A stretch of DNA of 64,000 nt from Candidatus Poribacteria bacterium (GTDB taxonomy: Bacteria > Poribacteria > WGA-4E > GCA-2687025). Positions 48,168 to 58,042 of the stretch are shown piece by piece; the first letter of the stretch is position 1, and the number at the start of each line of letters is the position of its first letter. The notes under the pieces were generated by a model. It made no database searches, was not told the DNA's origin, and saw only the letters and a program-made list of their open reading frames with translations. Both the position numbers and the translations under genes were made by a program. The stretch covers positions 62,001-126,000 of the forward strand of contig BPJZ01000003.1 of the NCBI GenBank assembly GCA_026004875.1, in the 5' to 3' direction.

Positions 48168-49620
48168 TCGAAAGCCCGGAGCTGGCCGAACAGATTCACC
48201 CCCGAGACGTTGGCCAACCTAGTCAAAAACGCTCTGTTTTTGGAGTTGGAGGCCGGCATTCTGGACGTGCACCACTCGCGATTGGGGCGAACCGCCAGGC
48301 AACGGCGGGTTCCTGTTCAACGGGGGACGGCTCTACCTGGATATGGGCCACGTCGAGTACGCCACGCCGGAGTGTCAAACGCTCCGAGACCTGATCGCTT
48401 ACGAGCGAGCGGGGGATCGGTTGCTCCTGGAGGCACTCGACGAGCTAGGGTTCCGGGACGACGCAACCTTTATCCGGAACAACATCGATCACGTGACCCG
48501 GCGCGACCTTCGGATACCACGAGAATTATCAAATTGATCGCACCGTTCACTTTTACCAGCAGGTCATTCCTCAGTTGCTGCCGTTTCTGGTCACCTCGGA
48601 TTATCTACGCCGGGGCCGGCCGCGTCGGCTTTCAGGAGGAGGCCTACTGGGAGGAGGAGACGCGCTCGGCGCGGAGTTTTGCCACACGGGTGACCGAAGA
48701 GGTGCCGTTTCAGCTCTCGCAGCGGGCTGATCATATCGTTACCGAGGCGTACCAATGGGTTCAGTTCAGCCGGGCGATTATCAACACGCGCGACGAGCCC
48801 GCTGGCCGATCCGGCTCGGTATCGTCGAGGTGCACCTGCTCAGCGGCGACGCGAACATGTCCGAGTACGCGACGGCGCTCAAGATCGGCACACCCAGCCT
48901 AGTGATGTTCCTGATCGAATTGGACTGCCCGATCCCTCACATTCCGCTGGAGAATCCGGTCCTGGCGCTCCGGCAGATCTCGCGCGGACAACTCCTATCG
49001 CTGGTTGGGTTCCGTTGGGAGGAACGGACGGACGATCAGCGCGATCGAGATTCAGGGGGCCTATCTGGCCCTCGCCGAACGGTACCTGGCCGGGCTCTCC
49101 TCCGAGTACGACTGGGTCTTGCGGGAGTGGCGGCGCGACGCTGGAAGCGCTCGCTGAAGACCCTATGCAGCTTCGCGATCGGTTGGATTGGGTCGCCAAG
49201 CGTTGGCTCATGGAGACCTTCATCGAAGAGGTAGGGGGTGGGCTGGAACGATCCTTGGCTTCAAAGTATTGACCTGGAGTACCACAAGATCGATCCGGAG
49301 CGCGGGCTTTATTACGATCTGGTCGAGGAGGGGATCATGCGCCGCCTGCTCTCGGAACGAGCGATCGAAGAGGCGATGGACGAACCTCCCCTTGGACACG
49401 CGCGCTCTTGGCCGCTCGCAGATGATTGCATCTGTTGACCGAGCCCAGCCTGGAGCTGGGCCCCTTCGATTACATCGTCGAGTGGGATGGGATCTATCTG
49501 GCAAACAGCCGGCCCCCTCTCGATGCCCAACCCTTTTGAGACCTTACGAACGGCAGGTTGAGCAGTACCGACAGCAGCTGTTACGCCGGGCCTCCGGGCC
49601 AAGGCCTCGCCGGAGGGGTA
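48122..49620 (+). CDS. pafA: PafA, modifier-protein ligase (many frameshifts)
   Basis: Ligase expected to join the UBact C-terminal Glu to substrate lysines. It occupies the canonical last place after prcA. Pieces in shifting frames line up in order: FGTEIEYGC (ATP/Mg), FNGGRLYLDMGHVEYATPEC (catalytic Asp), FGYHENYQ-type junction, YAGAGRVGFQEE, SQRADHIVTEAYQW, INTRDEP, SGDANMSEYATALKIGTPS, DRLDWVAKRWLMETFIEE and PNPFE. At least nine one-base shifts occur, mostly in G or C runs. The end is placed at a TAA at 49618-49620; a TGA at 49537 applies if the last shift is real. It lacks the Dop-loop motif. A true pseudogene is possible but less likely. Confidence 0.8.
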
Positions 49621-49624
49621 AGCG

Positions 49625-50229
49625 GTGGACCCCTTTGGGCTACCGAATCGTCCTGCTGGGCGATCCCTCCTGTCCGTCAGGAAGTTATCTCCTTCGAATC
49701 CAAACGAGTGCGCCGGATCGGTTTCCTTTTGGGCGCTTCCGGGGTGGAAAGGAGATTTTCGTTCCCCCCGGGGAGTACCTCTACGTCGGCTCGGCGCTAG
49801 CACGGCGCGGGGGTGTCTCCTTGGCGCGGCGGCTGCTGCGGCACGCGAGCCGATCGGCGGAAAAGCCCCCTCATCCGATCCGGGACCTGCTCCTTGCTGC
49901 GTTTCAACAGCAGGGCATCGGCGGGACAGAGCTTCTCCCCCGTCGGAAGAAGACCCTTCACTGGAACGTGGATCACCTTCTCGATCGTCCGACGGCGGAG
50001 TTAGTCGGTGTCTACGCGGTTCGGTCCTCCCTCCGGATGGAACGCGAACTCGGCCAGATGATCGAACAGGGACGCCGTCACGGAGCCCCTAGAGAAAGGC
50101 CTTGGCGCAAACGATGTGCGGGGGAACACCCATATCCTCCGCGTCCGTGCTGGCGAGGATTGGTGGGAAGGGCTTCCCGACCGGATGGTCGCCCTGCTCC
50201 GACGGCTCCAAGTTCCCGATGAGGCTTAA
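49625..50229 (+). CDS. DUF123 (GIY-YIG-related) protein, two frameshifts
   Basis: About 200 residues. GSYLLRIQ, then FVPPGEYLYVGSALARRGGVSLARRLLRHAS and LHWNVDHLLDRP match the DUF123 order of GIY-YIG-like endonuclease homologues. The conserved C-terminal GLGxxD block is present as GLGANDVRGNTHI in another frame. Breaks lie in GGG near 49637 and GGG near 50070. The start is the GTG at 49625, five bases after the proposed pafA stop. The TAA stop overlaps the stop of the convergent barrel gene (CTTAAAG). Last gene of the proteasome operon; the function of DUF123 is not established. Confidence 0.75.
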
Positions 50230-53200
50230 AGCTCCGCTGCCGCGCGAAGTTGAAACCGATGCTCGGTGGGGGACCGACTCGCCGGCCAGAAGCCGATAGT
50301 CCCCCGAAAGGGTGAGGTCGGTGAGTCGGTGGAGGCGGTAGACCAAGCTCAATCGTTAGTCGTGGCTGATCCCTTCGTAAAAAACGAAAACCGGTCAGTG
50401 AGGAGATTTCGCCGACCCGTCTTCCGTAGGCCAGGCCGGTAGCGGGCTTCGGCGGAGCCGCGCCCGATCCAGTCCCCATCGAAGGAGCGTCTCGATCCCC
50501 GAGAGCCGAGTCTCGCCCTCCGCTGGACCGAGACGTTCGTCGCGTTCCTGGGAGATCTCCCGCTCCCGGATCAGCGCCAGCTCCGAGCGTCATCGGCTCG
50601 ACGGCCCGCCATCGGACGCCGAGGCGGAGGTTTCGCTCATCCCGATCCAGGAGACTCAGCGGGGACGGTCGTGCCGGGCTCCTCGCCGGGGGTAGTCATT
50701 CGTTCCGAGGAGGTTCGGCGTTCCCACTGTCCTTCAAGGGTCCAGCGTTCGGTCACCCGCCACCGGGCGGAGCGGAGCGCCGTCCTCGCCCGAACGCTCC
50801 GGGACTCCTGATTAAACCGCCGATTCAGCGTCACTAAGCGTCGGTCCTCCCAGTCGAGCGTCCAAGACTCGTTCGGTTGCAGGCTCCAGCGGGAACCGAT
50901 CGACTCCGAACCATAGACGGTCCGTTCTGAGCGGAGCGCCTCCATGCGGAGCAGTCGGCTCACCGCTTCGGTCTCCTGCTCTTCGATCAGCGTCCAGTCC
51001 AGATTCCAGCGGAGCATCGAGAGCAGTTGCCTCCAGCCTTCGGGCTCCGGGGAACCCCGCTGAAAGTACCGACGTGGCTCCACTCCTAAGTGGAACTGGG
51101 ACTCCAAAGCTAAAACCGGAACGTCGGAAAGGGTCCGAACGACGCGCACGTAGTCCCCTTCTTCCGGGTCTTCGAGATAGTGGAACTCGTCCACACGAAC
51201 GTGGGTCCCTTGGCCCGGCTTGAGCCGCAGCGGGCGACCGTCCACGAGGATCACGTTGGTGAAAATCTCCTCGCGACGGCTGGTCAGACGACGGTCCAGA
51301 CCGTATTCGGCGTGCAGCGTTAGCGCCCGCGCCAAGGGTGAAGCGTGTACCGAGAGCGAGGTCAAAAGCGCTGAGACTCTGGTGCCCTCCTCTTCGCCGG
51401 CGGACAGTTCCCGCCGCCCGAGCCTTCCCGAAAGCCGAAGCTCCCGATGGGGCTGCCAAGAGGTCTCTAGCGAAAGGGTACGTCCGACGCCGGCAGGCTC
51501 CCATGGACCGTATCCGACCGGCAGACCGGCGGTAACGATCGGCTCCCGACGGCGGTTCTCCTCCAGCTCATATCGTCCCCTCAGCAGAAGCCGCTCTCCC
51601 CATCCGGTGGTGATCTGAACCTGTGAACGATCCTGACTCCGGTTTCGATCCACGCCGTCAGCGATCGCCTCGTCGTTGGCCAGGAACCGACTCCGGGAGA
51701 GAAGAAGCTCCGCCGACTGCCAGCGGTAGGAGAGCTCACCGGTCCAATGATCCTTGGAGAAGTCCCGCGCGCCTCCGGTGATCACTTCGGCCCACTGTCG
51801 GCCAAGCCGAAGGGTCGGCCATCGGCGCCGTTGCCAACGGATCTGACCGCCGTAGGTCCGGATCGTCTCGTCCTGGGAGTCTTCTTCTTGGTCTCGGTAG
51901 GTTAGGCCGCCGTTTCCGGACAGGGTGATCCCCCGAAGCGGCTCTAAGCTCCACCGGAGGGAGTAGCGGCCCTCTGCCGGAGGTTCCTCGGCCCCAAGGG
52001 TTCTAGAGGGAAAAGCGACCTCTGAGCTCAGCAGCGCGTCACCGAACCGCTCGGCGGCGAACTCCTCTCCGTAAGCGTAGCTGCGCCGACCGGCGCCGGT
52101 CGCTCCGATCGGCACGTAGTCGGCCCCCAACCGTTCGGCGCTTGCGTCCAGAGACCAGCGGGGTTCTTCAGCCCGGAGGCCTAGCCGCCAGGCGATCGCT
52201 TCGGAGATCGGTTCTTCGGCGAGAAGGTTCCGATCATGCCGGCTTAAGGCCCACAGCCCCTCCAGCCGGAACGGTCCCCAGCGGTAGCTGGAGTCTAGTC
52301 CGACGATCTCCCGCCGGGTCGGCGGAAGCAAGGGGACCCCCGTCCGGTCGCTTGGTCTCGCCCCGCCGGAGCCGGTCTATGTCCTCCTGGGTGAGCAACC
52401 CAAGCGGACGCTGGGGGTCGTCCGCCTCGCGAGCGTAGGAGACGGCAAAGGTTCCTCGCTCCTCTCCCCAACGGAACCCCAAGCGCCCGACGTAACGCGT
52501 CTGTTGCCACCCTTCTTCCTCGGGGAGATACTGAAAGTCCACTCGGATGATATCGTTTGCGGTGATCAGGTGGCGAGCGGTGAACTCCAAAACCGGATCG
52601 CCGTAGTCGCGGATCACATAGTCCTGGGTCTCTCCGCGCCGCATGGGAACGCCGTTCAGCCAGACCCGTTCGCTCCCGGCGACGACCACGACGTAGCGTC
52701 CGTTTGCGGTCAGTCGGTACTGCTGTTGCCCCTCGACGCCCCGGAAGGTGAGGGCTCTCGGAGTAACCGCGTGGAAGCGCCATCAGCACCGCGCCGAAGA
52801 CCCCTTCCTGATCGAAGGTGGCACTCAGACCTTGCATCCGGTGGGGTTGGAGGATCAGCGCCATTCCGGGCAGCTCCACCAGGTCCTCACCGAGGGTGAG
52901 TCGGAAGCCCTCCGCCGTCGCGCGAATGCGGACCTGGTCTAATTGGCTCAGCTCTTCGGTGGTTCCCTCTGGTTGGAAAGGTAACTGTTGGTCGGTTAGG
53001 TCGGCCTCGACGCTCAGACCGGGGAGCACCTCGCCGTCCAGGTGGAGTTGAAGGCTTTGGTCCGGTGTTACTTCTCGGCGGTTGCCCCCTTCCAGGGAGA
53101 AGGTCTTCGAGCCCCGCACGTTCCAGGGGCTCATAGCACCTAGGGGAAAGAGCGTGTCTCCGGTTCTCTCTCCGGTCGGCTCTCGGACCGGTGGGAGCGC

Positions 53201-53608
53201 CGACGCCCAGCGGCTCCCTCCGCCGTCGTTCCCCTCCACGCTCTCAAAAAGAGGCATCCGATAGACTGAGGGCAACCCAAGCGGAAGCTCCTGGTAGACC
53301 ACCTCCACCCGCGTCCCCGGCGGAAGAGGAGGGGTGAACTCCACCGTGCGGGTGGACGGGTCGTAGTGGTACTCCACCTGTGGAGCTAAAGGGACTTCGT
53401 TGGTGTACACCTCCAACGACTCGGCCAGCGGGTAGGCCGCCGCAAGCGTGTAGAAGGCCAACCGTTCCTGGGCACGGAAGGCCTCCACACGGTGATAGCC
53501 GCTCCGGACGGGGGGCTTCTCCTGGGCTCCCGCCGAGCCGATCAGAGCCGCGGCCAGTACGAGGGCGGCGATCCTTCGTTTTCTCCGTAGGCGGCTTCTC
53601 CGGCTCAC
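50226..53608 (-). CDS. large outer-membrane barrel protein with 'DYVI' module (several frameshifts)
   Basis: About 1,127 residues. It has a basic N-terminus with signal peptide (IAALVLAAALIGSAGAQ). A first part contains LQLHLDGEVLPGLSVEADLTDQQLPFQPEGTTEEL split over stretches of alternating strands, then in the next frame TFRGVEGQQQYRLTANG, WLNGVPMRRGETQDYVIRDY and ITANDIIRVDFQY. That module order recalls the large outer-membrane or SprA-like proteins of FCB bacteria. The C-terminal half is a long run of amphipathic strands ending HRFQLRAAAEL. Frame breaks near 52765, 52330, 50640 and several beyond to 50290. The end overlaps DUF123's stop. The assignment to a translocon is uncertain. Confidence 0.6.
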
Positions 53609-53701
53609 CGGTCTTCATCCGTTGGAATTGTGCAGCCTCCAGTGAAGTGATACCGTAGACCTGTCCTCATTTTCTCTCTTCTGTGGAAAGGAGAACAGGC
53701 C

Positions 53702-54892
53702 GTGTTGGACGGGCTGAGTAAGCGGCGCGAAGGCCGCACCAAGCGGGTCTCCAGCTGGGATCGGAGCGGGCGCAACGGCGACGCCTGGCGCGTCGAGGGG
53801 GGCGAGGAAAAGGTCCTCGCCGACCTGGACGGTGCCGGGGTGATCCGACACATCTGGTTCACCGTCGCGGCGGAGGACCCGCTCTATCTGCGGCAGACGG
53901 TGCTTCGGATGTGGTGGGACGGTCAGGAGCACCCCAGCGTTGAGGTTCCGCTGGGCGACTTCTTTGGCGTCGGCCACGCGAAGGTCACCTCCTATTCCTG
54001 TGCGATTTTCAACATGTCGGCCAATCGGGGCGACGATCGGCACGCCGCAATGAACTGCTACTTGCCGATGCCCTTTGGCGATGGCGCTCGCATCTCCGTG
54101 GAAAATCAGGGCGAGCGGCCGATCCGCGCCTTTTACTTTTACATTGACTACGACGAACTGGACCGGCTTCCGGATGACGAGTTGCGGCTACACGCTCTCT
54201 GGCGACGGGAGAACCCTTGTCCGCGTGCCAGGACGCTCGATTCGGACCAGCCGGATGTGAACTTGAGCGATGCGGACAACTACTTGATTCTAGAAGCCGA
54301 AGGGGCCGGCCACTACATCGGCTGCAACCTGAGCGTCCACAACCTTTATGGCGGTTGGTGGGGCGAAGGAGACGACATGATCATGATTGATGGGCAGAAG
54401 TGGCCGCCCGACATGCACGGCACCGGCAGCGAGGACTACTTCTGTCAGGCTTGGGGTTCTCAGCCGCACAACGCCTTTCTCTACAACGGCGTCTCTTACC
54501 ATTCTGGGCCGCACAACGGCTTTAACGAGCGGATCACCGTCTACCGCTATCATATTTGCGATCCGGTGATCTTTCACCGTTCGATTCGGGTGAGCATTGA
54601 ACACGGTCACGCGAACGATCGTTCGGACGATTACTCCTCGACGGCGTATTGGTATCAGACGCTGCCGAGCAAGCCGCTACCACCGTTGCCGCCGGTGGAG
54701 GAGCGGCTTCCGCGTCCGGACCTGACGCTGTTGCCGGTGGACCTGCCGATTCCGCCGTTAGACCGTCGACGGAGCGGCAGTCCGTTGGATCCGGAGCGTC
54801 TCCGGTCGGCTTTATCGTTCGATGAGGGCTCCTCGCGGCCTCCTTCCTGCTGGGAAGGGGCCGCGCTATCTTTCAAAGCTGTCGGCTATTAG
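53702..54892 (+). CDS. DUF2961 / GH172-family protein
   Basis: A 396-residue protein of the DUF2961 family, now glycoside hydrolase family 172, whose known members act on difructose anhydrides and related fructofuranosides or arabinofuranosides. Signature blocks: IRHIWFTVA near the N-terminus, EVPLGDFFGVGHA, YCxLPMPF-like NCYLPMPFGDGARI, and HGTGSEDYFCQAWG with the acidic residues of the active site. Cytosolic: no signal peptide. GTG start at 53702 follows AAAGGAGAAC. The C-terminal 70 residues are Pro/Leu/Arg-rich and not conserved. It is divergent from the barrel gene. Confidence 0.88.
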   Translation: MLDGLSKRREGRTKRVSSWDRSGRNGDAWRVEGGEEKVLADLDGAGVIRHIWFTVAAEDPLYLRQTVLRMWWDGQEHPSVEVPLGDFFGVGHAKVTSYSCAIFNMSANRGDDRHAAMNCYLPMPFGDGARISVENQGERPIRAFYFYIDYDELDRLPDDELRLHALWRRENPCPRARTLDSDQPDVNLSDADNYLILEAEGAGHYIGCNLSVHNLYGGWWGEGDDMIMIDGQKWPPDMHGTGSEDYFCQAWGSQPHNAFLYNGVSYHSGPHNGFNERITVYRYHICDPVIFHRSIRVSIEHGHANDRSDDYSSTAYWYQTLPSKPLPPLPPVEERLPRPDLTLLPVDLPIPPLDRRRSGSPLDPERLRSALSFDEGSSRPPSCWEGAALSFKAVGY

Positions 54893-54970
54893 GGACTTTA
54901 TTTTCCTCAGTTATTTTTGCTACCCTGTAGCTAGCTTGGGTGTCCTAATCTCTGGCGGGGCTGAAGTACG

Positions 54971-55490
54971 ATGAGCCTTCGCAAGAACCTTGTCCACCTG
55001 CGTCATCTCCCGCAAGCGCTGAGATTCGATGATCAAAGTGTCGTGGAAGCCGGTATTACTTTTTCTTCGAGATCGTCTAGTTGTTTATCGGGAAGCTTTG
55101 GGGTGGGGCCATTCCGCTCGCTGGAGCGGACCAGTATGTCCTCTTCGGAGTTGACATCTCTGGGTATTCCCAGCCTGGAGAGCTTCGCCCCTGTAGCGCG
55201 CTCCGAGGATGGGCTTTCCATCACTGCAGTGATCACCAGGAGTTTCGCCCTCAGTCTGGTTGGAACATTATCGACGCAGGGGCTAACATCGGAGTTTTTT
55301 CTCTCCTCTGTGCTAACCGGATGAAATACGGCCGGATACTTTCGGTTGAGCCTAACCCAGAGGTGTTGCCCTACCTGGTAAAGAATCTAAGTGTGAATCG
55401 TTCCTCAGGGGGAATCGCTGAAGTTGTGCCAGTCCATGCGGCATTATCAGACCATTCGGGAACTGTCAATATTATCGTCCCCAATGTCGA
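54971..55490 (+). pseudogene. FkbM-family methyltransferase, 3'-truncated and frameshifted
   Basis: The N-terminal part begins MSLRKNLVHLRHLPQALRF at ATG 54971. After frame changes near 55065 the SAM-binding core WNIIDAGANIGVFSLLCA and ILSVEPNPEVLPYLVKNL appears, followed by SDHSGTVNIIVPN. At about 55490 the similarity stops and the sequence becomes the antisense of galE. FkbM proteins are usually 230-290 residues; about 173 are present, so the C-terminus is lost. FkbM enzymes methylate sugars of surface glycans. GC and codon use here are visibly lower than in the flanks, as in transferred polysaccharide loci. Confidence 0.55.
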
Positions 55491-56285
55491 CCACTGCCGA
55501 GGTTGTAGACCGATTGCGGTCGTTCTTGAATCGCGTTTTCCAGTGCGAGAATGTGGGCTGCAGCGATGTCCAGAACGTGAACGAAATCCCGGATGCAGGT
55601 ACCGTCTGGAGTTGGATAGTCCGATTTCCGTGAGACATATAGCCGTTCCGGTCTTTCCAACCAGCACGTCTCAGCGCTGCATGGGATTAGGTGCGCTCTC
55701 GTTCCGATGGGCCTCTCCCCGTGTCTCTGATGCTCCTGCCGCATTGAAGTATCGGAATACGCATTGATATCGTATGTCCGTATGCGCTGGAATACCATCG
55801 GAGTATCCGCTCGTATAATCCACTTCGACTCTCCATAGGCGTTGATGGGGTCGGTTGGATGCTCTTCGTCGATTGGGTACGTACCGTGGCTCCCCATAGA
55901 CGGCTGCTGTTGAGGAGAACACCATTATCTGAGCACCCAAATCGGCGCCATTACTTCCGAGAAGGGTGATTCCTTTTTGCACATTCGTTCTGGAAGAATA
56001 GCGTCCTGGATCGCTCATTGATCGAGCAACTGGTTGCTTCAGCGGCAAAATGCATCACTGCGTCTGGAGGATGCCGGTGGAATATATTTTCTAATACTTC
56101 CTGGAGTATTTTAGGATCTCCATAATCTGACCTTCGTAAAATGGTATGTGTTGGTATCTACAGCATTCTCTATTCCCTTCTTGCAAGTTATCTATGACGA
56201 TCGGATCGTGTCCTACTGGTTGCATTAGCTGCTCAACGACTATACTTCCGATGTATCCGGCACCGCCGGTCACTAGGACTCGCAT
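55491..56285 (-). pseudogene. galE: UDP-glucose 4-epimerase, 3'-truncated and frameshifted
   Basis: NAD-dependent epimerase of the GalE type. RVLVTGGAGYIGSIVVEQL opens the Rossmann fold from ATG 56285. Later in other frames come MVFSSTAAVYGEP (catalytic Ser region), INAYGESK (the usual catalytic Tyr and Lys, YGESK), CIRDFVHVLDIAAAHILAL and YNLGSG. After YNLGSG at about 55491 the last 60-70 residues are missing, as the sequence joins the FkbM gene tail to tail. At least five frame changes occur in 800 bases. Either a deletion in a variable locus or a misassembly. Confidence 0.65.
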
Positions 56286-56314
56286 AATGGGTATCACCAA
56301 CTGGCGTCCGGAGG

Positions 56315-57724
56315 TTATACTGCACCTTCCCGCACTCACTACCTTCCAGATTGTCTTTACCTAGGATGACTCGTATCTAGCCACACATTGACGCATCGCG
56401 AAGCGTGAGACATGCGTCCATGATTAGCGCACGTTCCGTTGTAACTCCACCTCTTGTCTTCCATTTACTTGCCACAATCCGTGTATCCCTGGAAGCACTG
56501 AAGAAAGATCTCTTTTCGCTAATCCAGGTACTGTGCAGTTTCGAACCTCATCGGATCTCGTAGGTCCCACCAGACTCATTTGTCCTAGAAGCACATTGAT
56601 CAGTTGTGGGAAGTTCATCAAGCTAGTACGTCGAATCATTGATCCTACTTTAGTCTGCGTGGATCGTCTCAAGCTTAAATTTTTCTCGAAACTGCACTCG
56701 TCAGATCGGGCTTCGAGCCAGAATCTCTTCTGCATCAGGTCGCATCGATCGGAATTTGAACGCGTCGAACTCCCTACCGTTACGTCCAACAACCGGCGTC
56801 GGTAATCACCGGCCCCCCGTCCTCCAGCTTGATCAGCGCTCCAACGATCAGGTAGGCCAACCCCAGAATCGGCATGCCGACCAGTGCCCCCACGATGTCC
56901 ATCGTCCGCTTGAGGAATCGCTGAAACGGGCTAGAGGCAAGTGGGCTCTTCCACTCGGACCATAACGGCATCCCTAGAAACTCGTCCGCAACACATCCCC
57001 TGGGCGCTAGCAGCCGTTCGGAGAACAACGCCACCGAAGTCCCGCGCTGATGGGCCACTTCGATCAGCTCCTCCACCTCCCGAAAGGAGAGCGGTCCTGG
57101 AGCAAGAATCACCCGCCGGATCGTCTGGTCTTGGTCCAGCCGCTCAGCCAGCTCCTTGGCCAGTCGCTCGCCGACACGCTCCTGCGGCCACTCGGGAACC
57201 CGAACCACCTGAAACTGAAAGCGCGGGTAACGCTGAATCGTGTACAGCTCCTGAACCGCTTGGGCGCTTTCTTCGGTGCCAACAATGAGGGCCTTCTCCT
57301 GTCCGCGCCCACGCTTCCAGCGCTCAATGAAGACCTGCCGGAAGAGCAACCGGAGCGAAACCAACGCCGTAGTCCCTGCTAAAAAGCCGCCGCCCCACGC
57401 CAACAAGCTCCGGAACGACTCGACTGCTCCGTCACCGGCAAACAGCGCCATGATCACAAACGCCCAGAAGACCGACTTCGTTCCGGCTTCTAGGACGCGC
57501 TCGCTGCGAAGCTCAAAGAACCGTCCATAGGTCCCCCAGCGGTGCAACAGCAAAAGAAGAGCTAAGCAGGAGGCCGCGCCGGCCCGCCAGAGGTCCCAGG
57601 AGAGCGGAAAAACGTTCCCGCCTAGGAACGCCGCCACTGCCCATCCGCACCCGAACCCCACTAGGTCCAGGGCGATCAGCACCCACGGAAGGTAAAACCG
57701 CGACGACTTCCAAGAGCGATCCAT
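56315..57724 (-). CDS. polyprenyl-phosphate sugar-1-phosphate transferase (frameshifts in 3' half)
   Basis: Initiating glycosyltransferase of exopolysaccharide or O-antigen synthesis, WcaJ-like, about 470 residues. The N-terminal half is intact: four hydrophobic segments, a CoA-binding-like domain (KALIVGTEESAQAV), then RTMDIVGALVGMPILGLAYLIVGALIKLEDGGPV. Past 56805 the catalytic half continues in shifting frames: GRNGREFDAFKFRSMRPDAE, KVGSMIRRTSLMNFPQLINVL, MSLVGPTR, PGIHGLWQVNGR, and KTIWKVVSAG before a TAA at 56317-56315. Two missing bases after GPVI restore IYRRRVVGRNGR. It would transfer a hexose-1-phosphate to undecaprenyl phosphate in the inner membrane. Confidence 0.78.
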
Positions 57725-58042
57725 CGGCGAAGCACTCCGAACGAATTTCTCCCGCTCTTAAACACCTAGGGACCGCGTCCGAGATTACAACGAGCACCCC
57801 CGAGCGATGTTCGACGAACCAAATCTCACGCCCTTTACTTTATCGCCGTGAGCTCCCCTGGGCAAGGACATTTTCCCACAGGGGCTTCTGGGATAGTGTA
57901 GCCACCATTGCCCCATAAGAGGACGCTGTAATTGCTCGACGCCGGGCCGCGTTTTACACTTATCGCTAAGAATTGCCTTTGAGGGCAGAGGTTCACGGCT
58001 GACGCTTGTCCAGAGGTTCAAAGCACGGGAGCCGTTAATTCC
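57725..58042. other. intergenic gap upstream of the EnvC-like gene
   Basis: A 318-base non-coding gap between divergent genes. It holds a possible hairpin (CCCCTGGG ... CCCACAGGGG, about 57856-57887) and a possible promoter near 57932-57960. No small gene or RNA is recognised. Confidence 0.5.
57932..57960 (+). promoter_or_regulatory. possible promoter of the EnvC-CtpA genes
   Basis: TTGCTC, a 17-base spacer and TACACT (4/6 each) about 85 bases upstream of the EnvC-like start; coordinates accurate to about one base. Confidence 0.3.

Noticed and set aside
54971-56285. A natural fusion or bifunctional FkbM-epimerase
   Set aside because: The two reading directions oppose each other and both C-termini are lost.
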